Origin: Streptomyces sp. NBC_01224
GTDB taxonomy: Bacteria; Actinomycetota; Actinomycetes; Streptomycetales; Streptomycetaceae
NCBI RefSeq assembly: GCF_036002945.1
Contig: NZ_CP108529.1
Location: forward strand, 7,931,001 to 7,995,000
Direction of reading: 5' to 3'
DNA: 64,000 nt
Program-made: the position numbers and the translations under genes
Shown here: positions 51,143 to 59,639 of the stretch, in pieces
How the letters are laid out: the number at the start of each line of letters is the position of its first letter
How positions within the stretch are numbered: the stretch's first letter is position 1
The notes under the pieces: generated by a model
The model's input: the letters and a program-made list of their open reading frames with translations, nothing else
The model's database searches: none
What the model was told of the DNA's origin: nothing

Positions 51143-54100
51143 TCAGCTCGCGTTCAGCGTCACGTCGTCCACGACGAAGCTGGTCTGCAGATAGGCGTCC
51201 TCACTGCTGGTGAACCCGAGCGTGACCGTCTGACCGGCGAAGGCGCCGACGTCGAAGGTCTCCTGGACGTAGGAGCCCGCGGCGTCCGTGTTGGAGTACG
51301 TCGCGAGCGTCTTGGTGCCCAGCTTCACGGTGAATGTGTCGTACGCGGTCGGGTCGCCCGCCGACTCGTCTGTGTCGGTGCGCAGATGGAACGAAAGCTT
51401 GTACGCCGAGCAGCCCGGGGGAATGGTCAGTGACTGCGAGGCGGTGTCGGTGTGAGTGGATCCCCAGCCGCCGAGCCAGGCCATGTACGCGCCACTGTGC
51501 GCGGGCTTCTCCGACGTCCGGTTGCTGATCACGCCGTCGGTCTGGGTCCACGGCGCGACTCCCTCCTCGAAGCCGCCGTTGGCGACGACCTGTCGTGCCT
51601 GGCAGGTGCCGCCCCCACCGACGACGAGCGAGTACGTGGTGGCGTGCGTGGCCGAACCGGTCCCGGTCACGGTGATGGTGTACGTACCCGGCGCGGCCTG
51701 GGCCCCGGCGGAGACGGTCATGGCCGACGACGAACCCGACTGTACGGAGGCCGGGTCGAACGCGACCGTGACACCGCTCGGCGCCCCGGAGGCCGTCAGC
51801 TTCACGGTCTGCGCGGAGCCACCGGTGGTCGCCGTCGACACACTCGCGCTGACGGAGCCGCCCGGCTGGACGTTGCCGGAGACCGGCTGCACCGCGACGG
51901 AGAAGTCATCGGCCGGCGCGGTGGTGCCGACGGACGTCTTCCACACCGTATGGGCGACACCGTCGGCGCTGCGGTCGAGCGCGGTCGCGTTGATGTTGCT
52001 CGTGGTGTCGCAGGACTGGTGGTAGCAGGAGTCGTAGGACCTGCCCGCCGTGCCGCCCCACTTGGCGGCCTGCGCCGAGGACTTGGTGTCGCTCGCGCCC
52101 GTGGCGTAACCGGAAGTGGGAATGCCGCCCTGCTGGAAGGAGTAGTCGTCGGAGCGTCCCTGGCCCTCGACGTTCTCCTCCGGAGCGAGGTTCAGCGAAT
52201 CCCAGTACTCCTTCATCGGGGCCGAGGCGGCCGAGTTGATGTTGTTGATGAAGTAGCCCGCGTTGGTCGAGGCGACCATGTCGAAGTTGTAGTACGCCTT
52301 GATGGCGCTGCGCTGGGCGGCGGTGAGCTGGCCGACGTAGTATTCGGAACCCTGCAGGCCCTGTTCCTCGCCGTTCCACCAGGCGAAGCGGACATGCTTG
52401 GTCATCGTCGGGTTCTGCTGCGCCAGGGCGAGCGCGTTCTCCAGCAGGGTGGCGGAACCCGAGCCGTTGTCATTGATCCCGGGGCCGGCCGCGACGCCGT
52501 CCAGGTGGGCGCCGAACATGACGGTCTGGTCGGACGGGCCGCCCGGCCAGTCGGCGATCAGGTTGTTGCCGCGGTACGTGCAGCTGGTGCAGGTCTGCTC
52601 GCTGACCGTGTAACCGGCCGCCTGCAGCTTGCCCTTCACGTAGGCGACCGAGGCCGTGTAACCGGCGCTGCCGGCGCGGCGGTTGCCGCCGTTCTGCGAG
52701 GCGATGGTGTTCAGCTGCGCCAGATGGGACTGCACATTGGCGACACTGATATCGGGCGCGCTGCCGCCCGGATTGCCGCCGTTGCCGACGGTCAGCGTGT
52801 ACTGCGCGGTGTGGCTCTGGGTGCCGTCACCCTTCACCGTGAAGGTGTACGCGCCGGGCGCGGTGTTCGACGACGCGGACACGGTCATCGTCGAGGACGC
52901 TCCGGACTGCACCGACGACGGGCTGAACGACGCGGTGACACCGCTCGGTAGGCCGCTCGCCGTCAGGTTCACCGTCTGCGCACTCCCGGAGCTGACCGAT
53001 GTCCGCACCGTGGCCGTCACCGAATTGCCGGGCTTCACCGAGCCGGACGCCGGGTCCAGGGACATGGTGAAGTCGTTGTTGCCGCTGGGAGTACAGGTTG
53101 GGTCGGCGCTCTGGGCGGGGACGCCGATGGCATCCCAGGCGGCCTTGGTCCGGCCGAAGAGAACACAACTGGAATCGAGGTTCTTGGCGGCGGTGAGGGT
53201 GGTCGTGCGGTAGCGCTTGTAGGTCATTCCGCTCGTCTTGAGCAGCATGCCGCCGTAGAAGACCTTGCCGGCGCTCTGGATGCCGACACCGGTGACCGAG
53301 GAGCTGTTGCACGTCGGGCTGGACGGCTTGCCGCCGCCCGGGTTCGAGCCCTCGGCCAGCAGATAGAACCAGTGGTTCAGCGGACCGGCGGCCGCGTGCT
53401 CCTCGGTGTTGGGTATGGAGGAGCTGTAGCAGTTCGGGTCGCCGGTCTGCGACGGGTTGTACATGATCCGGATCGGCCCGTTGCCGACCAGGTTGATCTT
53501 CTCGCCGACGGTGTAGTCCGGGTCGTCGTACGGGGCGGGCTCATTGGTGTACGCCTCGGTCAGGGCGCCCATGATGTCGCCGGTGGCCTCGCCGAGACCG
53601 GACTCGTTGTCGGCGCCGCCGGGCGTGTACTGGTCGATGCCATGGCCGAACTCATGGCCCACCACGTCCATCGCGCCGATCCACTGGTTGGCGTTGTTGT
53701 GGCCGATGGAGACCGAGGAGCCGTCCCAGTAGGCGTTGACGTCGTTCAGTCCGACCTTGACCGGCCAACTGCGGCCGTTGCCGTCGTGCCCGTTGCGGCC
53801 CAGCCAGTCCCGCAGCATGTTCCACTCGTGCTGCGCCGCCCACATGACATCGACGCAACCGGTCTCCTTGCTGGAGGCGCTGCCGGTGCCCCAGGAGTCG
53901 CTCGACTTGCTGAAGACACTGCCCGTGCTGTAGTCGGCGCAGCTCAGGCCGGGCCGGTTCGGGTCGCGCAGCGAGTAGCTCCCGCCCGACGCGGTGGTGT
54001 CGATGGACAGCGGCGACGGACCGTTCCACTGGCTGTTGCCGGTGCCCGCCCTGACGTCGTCGTAGCTGTCGAGCACCTTGCCGCTGCCCGCGTCGACGAA

Positions 54101-54637
54101 GACATGCAGATGGCTGGGGGACTTGGCGCCGCGCCCGGTGAGCACCGTCTCCCAGGCCAGCCGGGATGTCCTGCCCGTGGCGCGCACGATCAGACGGTGC
54201 GAGTCCACCCGTGTCACGGTGGTGAGTTTCTTGCGGGAGATGGTCTCGGCCGCCTTGGCGGAGACGGTCGGTGTGGTCGGCACGTTGATCCGCCGGGACA
54301 TCGCCGACTGGGTGCCGCGTACTCGGCCCTCGGAGTCGGCCACCACGACGGCGTCCCCGCCGACGACCGGCAGACCACGGTAGGTGCGCTGGTATGCGAC
54401 GGAGTACATGCCCTTGACCCAAGGGGTCACCATCTGCCGCTCGTACTGCTCGTCGGGCCCCTTCGCCAGGGTGTCGAGACCACTGGCGGCGGCCCGGTCG
54501 GCTGCCGACACCGCGGCCGAGAGCGCGGTCGGGGCGGGCGGAGACGGTTCGGCAGATGCTGGCTGGCCGCTGGTGACGACCAGCATTCCGGCGAGGACGG
54601 CCAGGGTTGTCCCGGCCGTCATCGGTCTGCGTTTCAT
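51143..54637 (-). CDS. Secreted M4-M28 double metalloprotease with Ig-like and jelly-roll modules
   Basis: The 1164-residue precursor has a signal peptide (cleavage near Ala29), a propeptide with FTP/PepSY features (about 30-195), an M4 thermolysin-like domain with zinc site H328-E-F-G-H332 and third ligand Glu350 in GLGEATGD, and an Ig-like repeat (about 523-617). An M28 aminopeptidase domain follows (about 628-902) with all five co-catalytic ligands in place: His711, Asp723, Glu757/758, Asp786 and His873. A second, near-identical Ig-like repeat (about 910-1007) and a CBM/MAM-like jelly roll (about 1012-1164) complete it. It would combine endoprotease and aminopeptidase activity outside the cell. 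AAGGAG precedes ATG 54637. Confidence 0.93.
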   Translation of the reverse strand: MKRRPMTAGTTLAVLAGMLVVTSGQPASAEPSPPAPTALSAAVSAADRAAASGLDTLAKGPDEQYERQMVTPWVKGMYSVAYQRTYRGLPVVGGDAVVVADSEGRVRGTQSAMSRRINVPTTPTVSAKAAETISRKKLTTVTRVDSHRLIVRATGRTSRLAWETVLTGRGAKSPSHLHVFVDAGSGKVLDSYDDVRAGTGNSQWNGPSPLSIDTTASGGSYSLRDPNRPGLSCADYSTGSVFSKSSDSWGTGSASSKETGCVDVMWAAQHEWNMLRDWLGRNGHDGNGRSWPVKVGLNDVNAYWDGSSVSIGHNNANQWIGAMDVVGHEFGHGIDQYTPGGADNESGLGEATGDIMGALTEAYTNEPAPYDDPDYTVGEKINLVGNGPIRIMYNPSQTGDPNCYSSSIPNTEEHAAAGPLNHWFYLLAEGSNPGGGKPSSPTCNSSSVTGVGIQSAGKVFYGGMLLKTSGMTYKRYRTTTLTAAKNLDSSCVLFGRTKAAWDAIGVPAQSADPTCTPSGNNDFTMSLDPASGSVKPGNSVTATVRTSVSSGSAQTVNLTASGLPSGVTASFSPSSVQSGASSTMTVSASSNTAPGAYTFTVKGDGTQSHTAQYTLTVGNGGNPGGSAPDISVANVQSHLAQLNTIASQNGGNRRAGSAGYTASVAYVKGKLQAAGYTVSEQTCTSCTYRGNNLIADWPGGPSDQTVMFGAHLDGVAAGPGINDNGSGSATLLENALALAQQNPTMTKHVRFAWWNGEEQGLQGSEYYVGQLTAAQRSAIKAYYNFDMVASTNAGYFINNINSAASAPMKEYWDSLNLAPEENVEGQGRSDDYSFQQGGIPTSGYATGASDTKSSAQAAKWGGTAGRSYDSCYHQSCDTTSNINATALDRSADGVAHTVWKTSVGTTAPADDFSVAVQPVSGNVQPGGSVSASVSTATTGGSAQTVKLTASGAPSGVTVAFDPASVQSGSSSAMTVSAGAQAAPGTYTITVTGTGSATHATTYSLVVGGGGTCQARQVVANGGFEEGVAPWTQTDGVISNRTSEKPAHSGAYMAWLGGWGSTHTDTASQSLTIPPGCSAYKLSFHLRTDTDESAGDPTAYDTFTVKLGTKTLATYSNTDAAGSYVQETFDVGAFAGQTVTLGFTSSEDAYLQTSFVVDDVTLNAS

Positions 54638-54874
54638 CGAGGCTCCTTGAGTCGGGGGGGCCTCGATCACGGGCAGCGGCGTACGATGACGCACTTGCTG
54701 CGGCCGTCGAAGGCCGGCCCCGTCGCGCGTGTCGCCGTCGTCCCTGATCGAGCGACCGAACACTCACATGTCGTCATGGCCTCGTCAATGAACAGGGAGG
54801 GCTGCCGGGGGACTTGGCAAGTCTGGTCAAGCCGCGATGGTGGGATCGCACAACAACCCGGGCGTGCGGGGCGG

Positions 54875-55438
54875 TTACTCCAGGCCGGAGATCGTGAACA
54901 CCGTACGAGCGGTCCGGCGGTCGATACGGTCGGCCAGCTGACGCAGCGCCGTCACCCCGCACCGCAGTGTCCCGCGTTTCACACAGCCGCGGGCGTCGTC
55001 GTCCAGCCGGTGCCACAGCGCCGGATTGGCGAGGAACACCTGGGGGTCGACCTCGACCCGGCCGCCATCCGCGTCACGGAGCACCAGACGCTGGGAGACT
55101 CCGTCCGACCAGCGAACCGATACCAGCCGGTCGGTGCGCACGAACCGTTCGCGCACCAGGCCGCGGCAGGACAGCCACCCGGCACCCGCACGGACACGTG
55201 GCGGCACCAGGACCACGAGCAGCAGGGCGGCCAGGCCCGTCCACAGCAGAGCGCGCAGCCAGGTGAGGTGACCGGCCGTCGCATCGACGGCCAGGAGCAG
55301 CCCGAGGAGCGTCACGGCGCAGTGGACCGCGAACCGCAGGTCCCCGGCCCAGCCGTGGTCGTGGGCGGTCGTATCGGGCGGAGGATGTGCTCGGCCGGTG
55401 TGCGGGCCGGGCACGGCTCGGATGTCACGTCGTCGCAT
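54875..55438 (-). CDS. Small two-helix membrane protein with PH-like cytoplasmic domain
   Basis: The 187-residue protein has a basic/His-rich N-terminus, two adjacent hydrophobic helices (LRFAVHCAVTLLGLLLAV; LTWLRALLWTGLAALLLVVL), then a soluble part with VRERFVRTDRLVSVRWSDGV and LRDADGGRVEVDPQVFLANP, a small beta-rich PH-like domain, and a C-terminal helix. Such proteins are common and uncharacterised in Streptomyces. ATG 55438 is chosen since the frame upstream lacks features. It lies upstream of the double protease on the same strand, 237 bp away, so a shared transcript is unlikely. Confidence 0.72.
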   Translation of the reverse strand: MRRRDIRAVPGPHTGRAHPPPDTTAHDHGWAGDLRFAVHCAVTLLGLLLAVDATAGHLTWLRALLWTGLAALLLVVLVPPRVRAGAGWLSCRGLVRERFVRTDRLVSVRWSDGVSQRLVLRDADGGRVEVDPQVFLANPALWHRLDDDARGCVKRGTLRCGVTALRQLADRIDRRTARTVFTISGLE

Positions 55439-55586
55439 GGCAGCGACGTTATGGAAGCCGGCCGGCCCGTCGGCGTCCGTTGATGAACCGCTGACGCCGT
55501 AACCGCCGGTCCTGACGGCTGCTTGACGGGCGGTGCCGCGGCAGGGCGGTATGGTCATGGGGCCGGGGCGGTCAGGGGAGAGCGGC

Positions 55587-56831
55587 TCAGTCCTGCTCGT
55601 CGTCCCCGTCGCCCTTGCTGTCCTGTGCCGGCTGGTCGGGGGCCGGTGCTTCGGGTCCGGTGGATGCGGTGGGACCGGTGCCCGGGGTGCCGGCCGAGCC
55701 GGAATCCGGGGAGAACAGGCTCATCCCCAGGTACACGGCTGCGAGGAAGGCGACCGTACCGGCAATGGCGCTGGCCACTCTGGGCCGACGCCTGATCGCC
55801 TCGCGGGCGCCGGTGCGCCGTCGGACCGGCACGGACCGGTCCGCCGGACGCCGTCTGTGGCCGCCGGCCTGCGGCAGGCGATATGTCGTCACGCCCTCGG
55901 CCTGCTGAGCGGAGGCAGATGCCGGGGCTGTGCCGAACGCGGGGGCAGGTGCCGGGGCATAAGGAGCACTGGGCGCTGCCTGAGGGGGCGCGGGGGCGTA
56001 CATGGGCATGGGCTCCGGCTGTCCCCGCCACGCATCGTTCTGGAACCAGTCGGCGACCTGCTGGGCGCTGGGCCGGTCCTCGGGCTGCTTCGCGAGCAGC
56101 CCCAGCAGATAGGAGTCGAAGGCGGGAGACAGGTCGACTCCCCGCTGTCTGAGCGGCACGGGGGCCGTGTCGACATGCTGATAGAGCGTGGCGGTCGCAG
56201 TGTCGGAGCGGAACGGTGGCTCGCCCAGAAGGAGTTGGTAGATCACACAGCCGAGGGAGTACATGTCGGACGCCGCACCGGCCGTACGGCCCAGGGCGCG
56301 CTCCGGGGCGAGATAGAGACTGGTGCCGACGATCTGCCCCGTGGTGGTCAGCGCGGCGGAAGGGTCGTCGACGAACTGGGCGATGCCGAAGTCGCCGATT
56401 TTGACGGCCCCTTCCGCGTCCAGCATCAGGTTTCCGGGCTTGATGTCACGGTGCACGATGCCCTGCCGATGGGCGGCGGCGAGCCCCGCGGCCGCCTGGC
56501 CCGCGATCCGGGCGACCTGCTCGGCGCCGAGCCGCTCCTCGGCCGCGAGCAGATCGCCCAGGCTTCTGCCCTCGACGAGCTCCATCACGAGGTAGAAGCG
56601 GTCCTCCCAGGCCCCGAAGTCGAACACGGCCACCAGATGAGGGTGGCTCAGGCGGGCCGCGGTCTGCGCCTCCAGGCGGAACCGGGCGGTGGCCGATTCG
56701 TCCGCGTGGCCGCCGAGCAGCAGCTTCACGGCCACCGCCCTGCCGAGCACTTCGTCGGCGGCGCGCCACACCTCACCCATGCCGCCGCGGCCTATGGGGG
56801 ACAACAAGCGGTACCGACCAGCTACCAGCAC
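55587..56831 (-). CDS. Membrane Ser/Thr protein kinase (PknA/PknB-like)
   Basis: From GTG 56831 the protein has 414 residues. The kinase domain (about 4-260) has RYRLLSPIGRGGMGEVWRA, Lys in VAVKLLL, IVHRDIKPGNLML, KIGDFGIAQF and GTSLYLAPE. Then comes an Ala/Pro-rich linker, a basic patch, one transmembrane helix (VASAIAGTVAFLAAVYLGMS) and a short acidic extracytoplasmic tail ending GDDEQD. The start lies directly against a biotin-carboxylase remnant, so the native promoter and perhaps first codons may have been displaced. Unlike the other two kinases here it has no sensor domain. Confidence 0.86.
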   Translation of the reverse strand: MLVAGRYRLLSPIGRGGMGEVWRAADEVLGRAVAVKLLLGGHADESATARFRLEAQTAARLSHPHLVAVFDFGAWEDRFYLVMELVEGRSLGDLLAAEERLGAEQVARIAGQAAAGLAAAHRQGIVHRDIKPGNLMLDAEGAVKIGDFGIAQFVDDPSAALTTTGQIVGTSLYLAPERALGRTAGAASDMYSLGCVIYQLLLGEPPFRSDTATATLYQHVDTAPVPLRQRGVDLSPAFDSYLLGLLAKQPEDRPSAQQVADWFQNDAWRGQPEPMPMYAPAPPQAAPSAPYAPAPAPAFGTAPASASAQQAEGVTTYRLPQAGGHRRRPADRSVPVRRRTGAREAIRRRPRVASAIAGTVAFLAAVYLGMSLFSPDSGSAGTPGTGPTASTGPEAPAPDQPAQDSKGDGDDEQD

Positions 56832-56984
56832 CTGTGCACCAATCTCGAATTGTGGGCCGCTTCGACTGCCACGGCGGCGACCCGACCGGGATCGGGGCGG
56901 GGTGGGGCGCGCGGCATGATCAGGATATCCGGCCGCCGGACCTCGACAACACGCCGAGCAGCCGAGACGGTGTCCACGGCGGCG

Positions 56985-57230
56985 CCGGCCGTAGCCGGGA
57001 TGCAGCAGCCCGCACTGCGCCCGGCCGGCGACCGCGAGCACCGCATCGGCGTCCGGATAGGCAGTGCCCCCGGTGCGGGGCAAGGGGTGCGCCTCGTAGG
57101 CCAGGCGGACGTGGAGCGCCCCCGCGTCGTCCTCGGCGTACACCGCGACGGTACGCAGACCGGCCTCGGCGGCCGCACGCAGAATCCGTACGGCGATCTC
57201 TCCACGGTTGGCGACGAGCACGGCAGCTGA
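56985..57230 (-). pseudogene. Biotin carboxylase / acyl-CoA carboxylase alpha N-terminal remnant
   Basis: The frame reads AAVLVANRGEIAVRILRAAA, GLRTVAVYAEDDAGALHVRL and a later AQCGLLHPGYG. These are the first 75 residues of biotin carboxylases ('vLvANRGEIAvRi.RaarelGi.tVAVys.aD', 'HPGYGfLsEn'). The ATP-grasp domain is missing. It is directly upstream of the kinase gene on the same strand. Confidence 0.72.
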
Positions 57231-57242
57231 ACACGCGGGCAG

Positions 57243-57470
57243 CGGCCCCACGCGTACGTCCGCACCGTCCCCGCATCGACGCTGACCGCCGCTTTCCTGC
57301 ACGAATGGGCGGTGGAGGCGATGGCCCCGTACAAGGTCCCCGGCATCGAGCTGGTCGAAGCCTTCCCGATGACCGCCACCGGCAAGATCAGGAAGACGGA
57401 ACTGGCCGAACGGGCGCGGGCCGGGGACCTGCCCCCGGGAACAGCCAGTCGTACGCGGCCTGCGCAGTGA
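57243..57470 (+). pseudogene. AMP-binding acyl-CoA ligase C-terminal remnant
   Basis: The frame reads RPHAYVRTVPASTLTAAFLH, MAPYKVPGIELVEAFPMTAT and GKIRKTELAERARAGDLPP before TGA 57468. 'YKvPr.ie.v.efPmTatGKIrKteLr' is the hinge/lysine motif of acyl-CoA synthetases. Only the last 75 residues remain, head-to-head with the carboxylase remnant, and its end overlaps the HAD gene's 3' end. Confidence 0.72.
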
Positions 57471-58119
57471 ACTCGCCCTGCCCCCGCGCGAAGAGCAGAC
57501 CGGCCGCCGTGAACGCCGGATCGGAGGCCGTCGCGGCCACATAGGGAATCGCGATGCAGCGCATGCCCGCCGCACGCGCTGCGGCCGCGCCGGGCGCCGC
57601 GTCCTCCACGACGACACAGTCGGCGGGCGCCGCGCCGAGGCGGCGGGCGGCCTCCAGGAACACATCCGGTTCGGGCTTGCCGTGCGCCACCTCGTCGGCC
57701 GAGACATACGTGCTCAGATACGCGTCGAGTCCCGTGCCCGCGAGCACGGCCTCGATCGCCGCCCGGGACGAACCCGACGCCACCGCCATCCCTACGCCTT
57801 CCTGATACAGCCGCTCCACGAACTTCCGCATCTCGGGAAAGACCTCGGTCGACGATCGCGCCAGCTCCAGATACAGGGCGTCCTGACCCGCCACCAGTTC
57901 GTCGACGGGCGCCTCGATCCCGTACTCGGCGCGCAGGGCCGCGAGCGTCTCGCGGACACCGATCCCGATGAAGCGGGTGTGGTGCTCCCAGGTGAAGCCG
58001 GGCGCGCCGTACCGTTCCAGAAGGCGGCGCGCCGCCTCGTAATAGTTCGGCTCGCTGTCCACCAGTGTGGCGTCGAGATCGAAGACGAGGGTGGGGTCGG
58101 GGATGCGCCGGGAGCTCAT
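57388..58119 (-). CDS. HAD-superfamily (beta-phosphoglucomutase-like) hydrolase
   Basis: The 243-residue protein has HAD motif I LVFDLDATLVDSEP (nucleophile Asp and general acid Asp; Ala replaces the usual Gly), motif II VASGSSR, motif III Lys in AHGKPEPDVFLEAARRLG and motif IV VVVEDAAPGAAAARAAGM. It is subfamily IA with a helical cap, typical of beta-phosphoglucomutase or sugar phosphatases. ATG 58119 is preferred; ATG 58131 is in frame. The 3' end overlaps the acyl-CoA ligase remnant on the other strand. Confidence 0.9.
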   Translation of the reverse strand: MSSRRIPDPTLVFDLDATLVDSEPNYYEAARRLLERYGAPGFTWEHHTRFIGIGVRETLAALRAEYGIEAPVDELVAGQDALYLELARSSTEVFPEMRKFVERLYQEGVGMAVASGSSRAAIEAVLAGTGLDAYLSTYVSADEVAHGKPEPDVFLEAARRLGAAPADCVVVEDAAPGAAAARAAGMRCIAIPYVAATASDPAFTAAGLLFARGQGEFTAQAAYDWLFPGAGPRPAPVRPVPSS

Positions 58120-58144
58120 GCCATCCAGCATGCCAAGACGGTGA

Positions 58145-58630
58145 TCACTTCGGGCTGCCGGCGGCCGTGCGGCCCACCGATTCGACCAGCGGCAGCAGCC
58201 GGTGCGGCACCCGCTCGCGCAGCGCCACCTCGGTACGCGTTCTGACCACACCGGGCAGTTGGATCAGCTGCTGGATCACATCCTCCAGATGTCCGTTGTC
58301 GCGGGCCACCACCCGGGCCAGCAGATCGCCGCCGCCCGTGGTCGAGAAGGCCTCGACGATCTCCGGCACCGGGGCGAGCGCCTCACCGACCTCGTCCAGA
58401 TGCCCCTGGGTGACTTCCAGATGAACGAAGGCCAGCACCGGGTGACCCAGCGCGGCGGGGGACAGGACCGGGCCGGTACCGGTGATCACACCGTCCCGCT
58501 CCAGCCGGTCGATACGGGCCTGGAGGGTGCCCCGGGCGACGGAGAGGATGCGTGCGTACTCGCGGACGCTGGTACGCGGCTGCTCGATGAGCAGTCGCAG
58601 GATGCGGGTGTCGAGGGCGTCCACCGCCAT
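58145..58630 (-). CDS. Lrp/AsnC-family transcriptional regulator
   Basis: The 161-residue protein has an AsnC winged helix-turn-helix (LDTRILRLLIEQPRTSVREY, ILSVARGTLQARIDRLERDG) and a RAM effector domain (VLAFVHLEVTQGHLDEVGEA, GGGDLLARVVARDNGHLEDV). These regulators respond to amino acids and bind as octamers. GGAAGAG precedes ATG 58630. It sits 25 bp upstream of the HAD gene on the same strand and 229 bp from the divergent hydrolase gene. Confidence 0.92.
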   Translation of the reverse strand: MAVDALDTRILRLLIEQPRTSVREYARILSVARGTLQARIDRLERDGVITGTGPVLSPAALGHPVLAFVHLEVTQGHLDEVGEALAPVPEIVEAFSTTGGGDLLARVVARDNGHLEDVIQQLIQLPGVVRTRTEVALRERVPHRLLPLVESVGRTAAGSPK

Positions 58631-58750
58631 GGTCCGTTGGTCTCTTCCTGGTAGGCCGATCCGGGCTGCGACTGTACCAATGGCCCGGCAGCGGTCCCGT
58701 CGGAGTGATCCGACGCACCCTCACTCGCATCTCATACCCGTAGTCCTATG

Positions 58751-58859
58751 GAGCTACAAAAAAGGTTCACACCCCGGTGGGACGCGGATTACGAGGCCCC
58801 CTCCATAGCTTCTGTACCCGATGCAGTGCAGCAATCCGGTACGGAAGGAACAACCTGCC
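58751..58859 (+). promoter_or_regulatory. Duplicated upstream region, copy B
   Basis: This leader shares AAGGTTCAC, GGGACGCGGA-TACGAGG, CATAGCTT and CCGGTACGGAAGGAAC with 33326-33432, in the same order, upstream of the paralogous hydrolase. Confidence 0.6.
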
Positions 58860-59639
58860 ATGTCGTCCCATCCGCGCAGAAACCGCCTGCGTCGCGGCCT
58901 GCTTGCCGCGCCGCACGTCATGGCCGATCCCGTACGCCGCTTCCTCTCCTTCGACGGCCGTGACGGGGGCCGCGGCGTCGAGATCTTCGGCGACCTGTCC
59001 CACGCCGAACGGATCGCGGTGCCGGTCCCCGGCGCGGGCATCGGCGTCGATCGCTACTGGCGGCTGCGGAACGGCGCGTTCGCACTCCACGGCGAGTTGG
59101 GCGAGCGGTCGGCCATCGTCGCCTGGCTCGGATACGAAACGCCGACGACGGTGAACCCGACGTCGGTGACCTTGGGGCAGGCCGACGAGGCGGCCCCCGA
59201 ACTGCCCGACTTAATAGGGGAGTTGATAGGGCTGAAACCTGCGGCCCGGACCTTCCTCGTCTGTCACTCCTACGGTTCTGTCGTCCGCGCCCGCGCCGCG
59301 CACGGACTACGGGAGGCAGACATCGTCCTGTGCGGGAGCCCCGGCACCGGCTACGGAAACGCCGCCGACCTGCACACCCCGGCCACCGTCCGGGCGGGCC
59401 GCGGCAGCGACGACTGGATCGCCGATGTGCCGCACATGAAGCTCCAACTGCCCTTTGTGGAAATCGGGTCCGCAACAGACCCGGTCTCGCCCGAGTCCGG
59501 CGCCGAGATCTTCGCGGCGGGCGACGGCGGTCACAGAGACGACTACCTCAAGCCCGGTTCCTCACCGCTGAAGAACATCGCCCGGATCGTGGCCGGAACG
59601 GCCATGCCCGCAGAGCCCTCGGGAGAGCGTCATGCGTGA
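58860..59639 (+). CDS. Alpha/beta hydrolase (DUF1023-like), paralogue B, without signal peptide
   Basis: The 259-residue protein aligns with paralogue A over RFLSFDGRDGGRGVEIFGDL, PVPGAGIGVDRYWRL, VCHSYGSVVRARAA and GGHRDDYLKPGS, with the catalytic Ser, Asp and His regions kept. About 55 residues are missing between RGLLAA (residue about 15) and MADPVRR, which removes the hydrophobic core of the signal peptide and the linker. The protein is therefore probably cytoplasmic or non-functional. A TTA codon at 59211-59213 followed by the rare ATA makes it a bldA-dependent candidate. Its stop overlaps the acyltransferase start by 8 bp. Confidence 0.8.
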   Translation: MSSHPRRNRLRRGLLAAPHVMADPVRRFLSFDGRDGGRGVEIFGDLSHAERIAVPVPGAGIGVDRYWRLRNGAFALHGELGERSAIVAWLGYETPTTVNPTSVTLGQADEAAPELPDLIGELIGLKPAARTFLVCHSYGSVVRARAAHGLREADIVLCGSPGTGYGNAADLHTPATVRAGRGSDDWIADVPHMKLQLPFVEIGSATDPVSPESGAEIFAAGDGGHRDDYLKPGSSPLKNIARIVAGTAMPAEPSGERHA

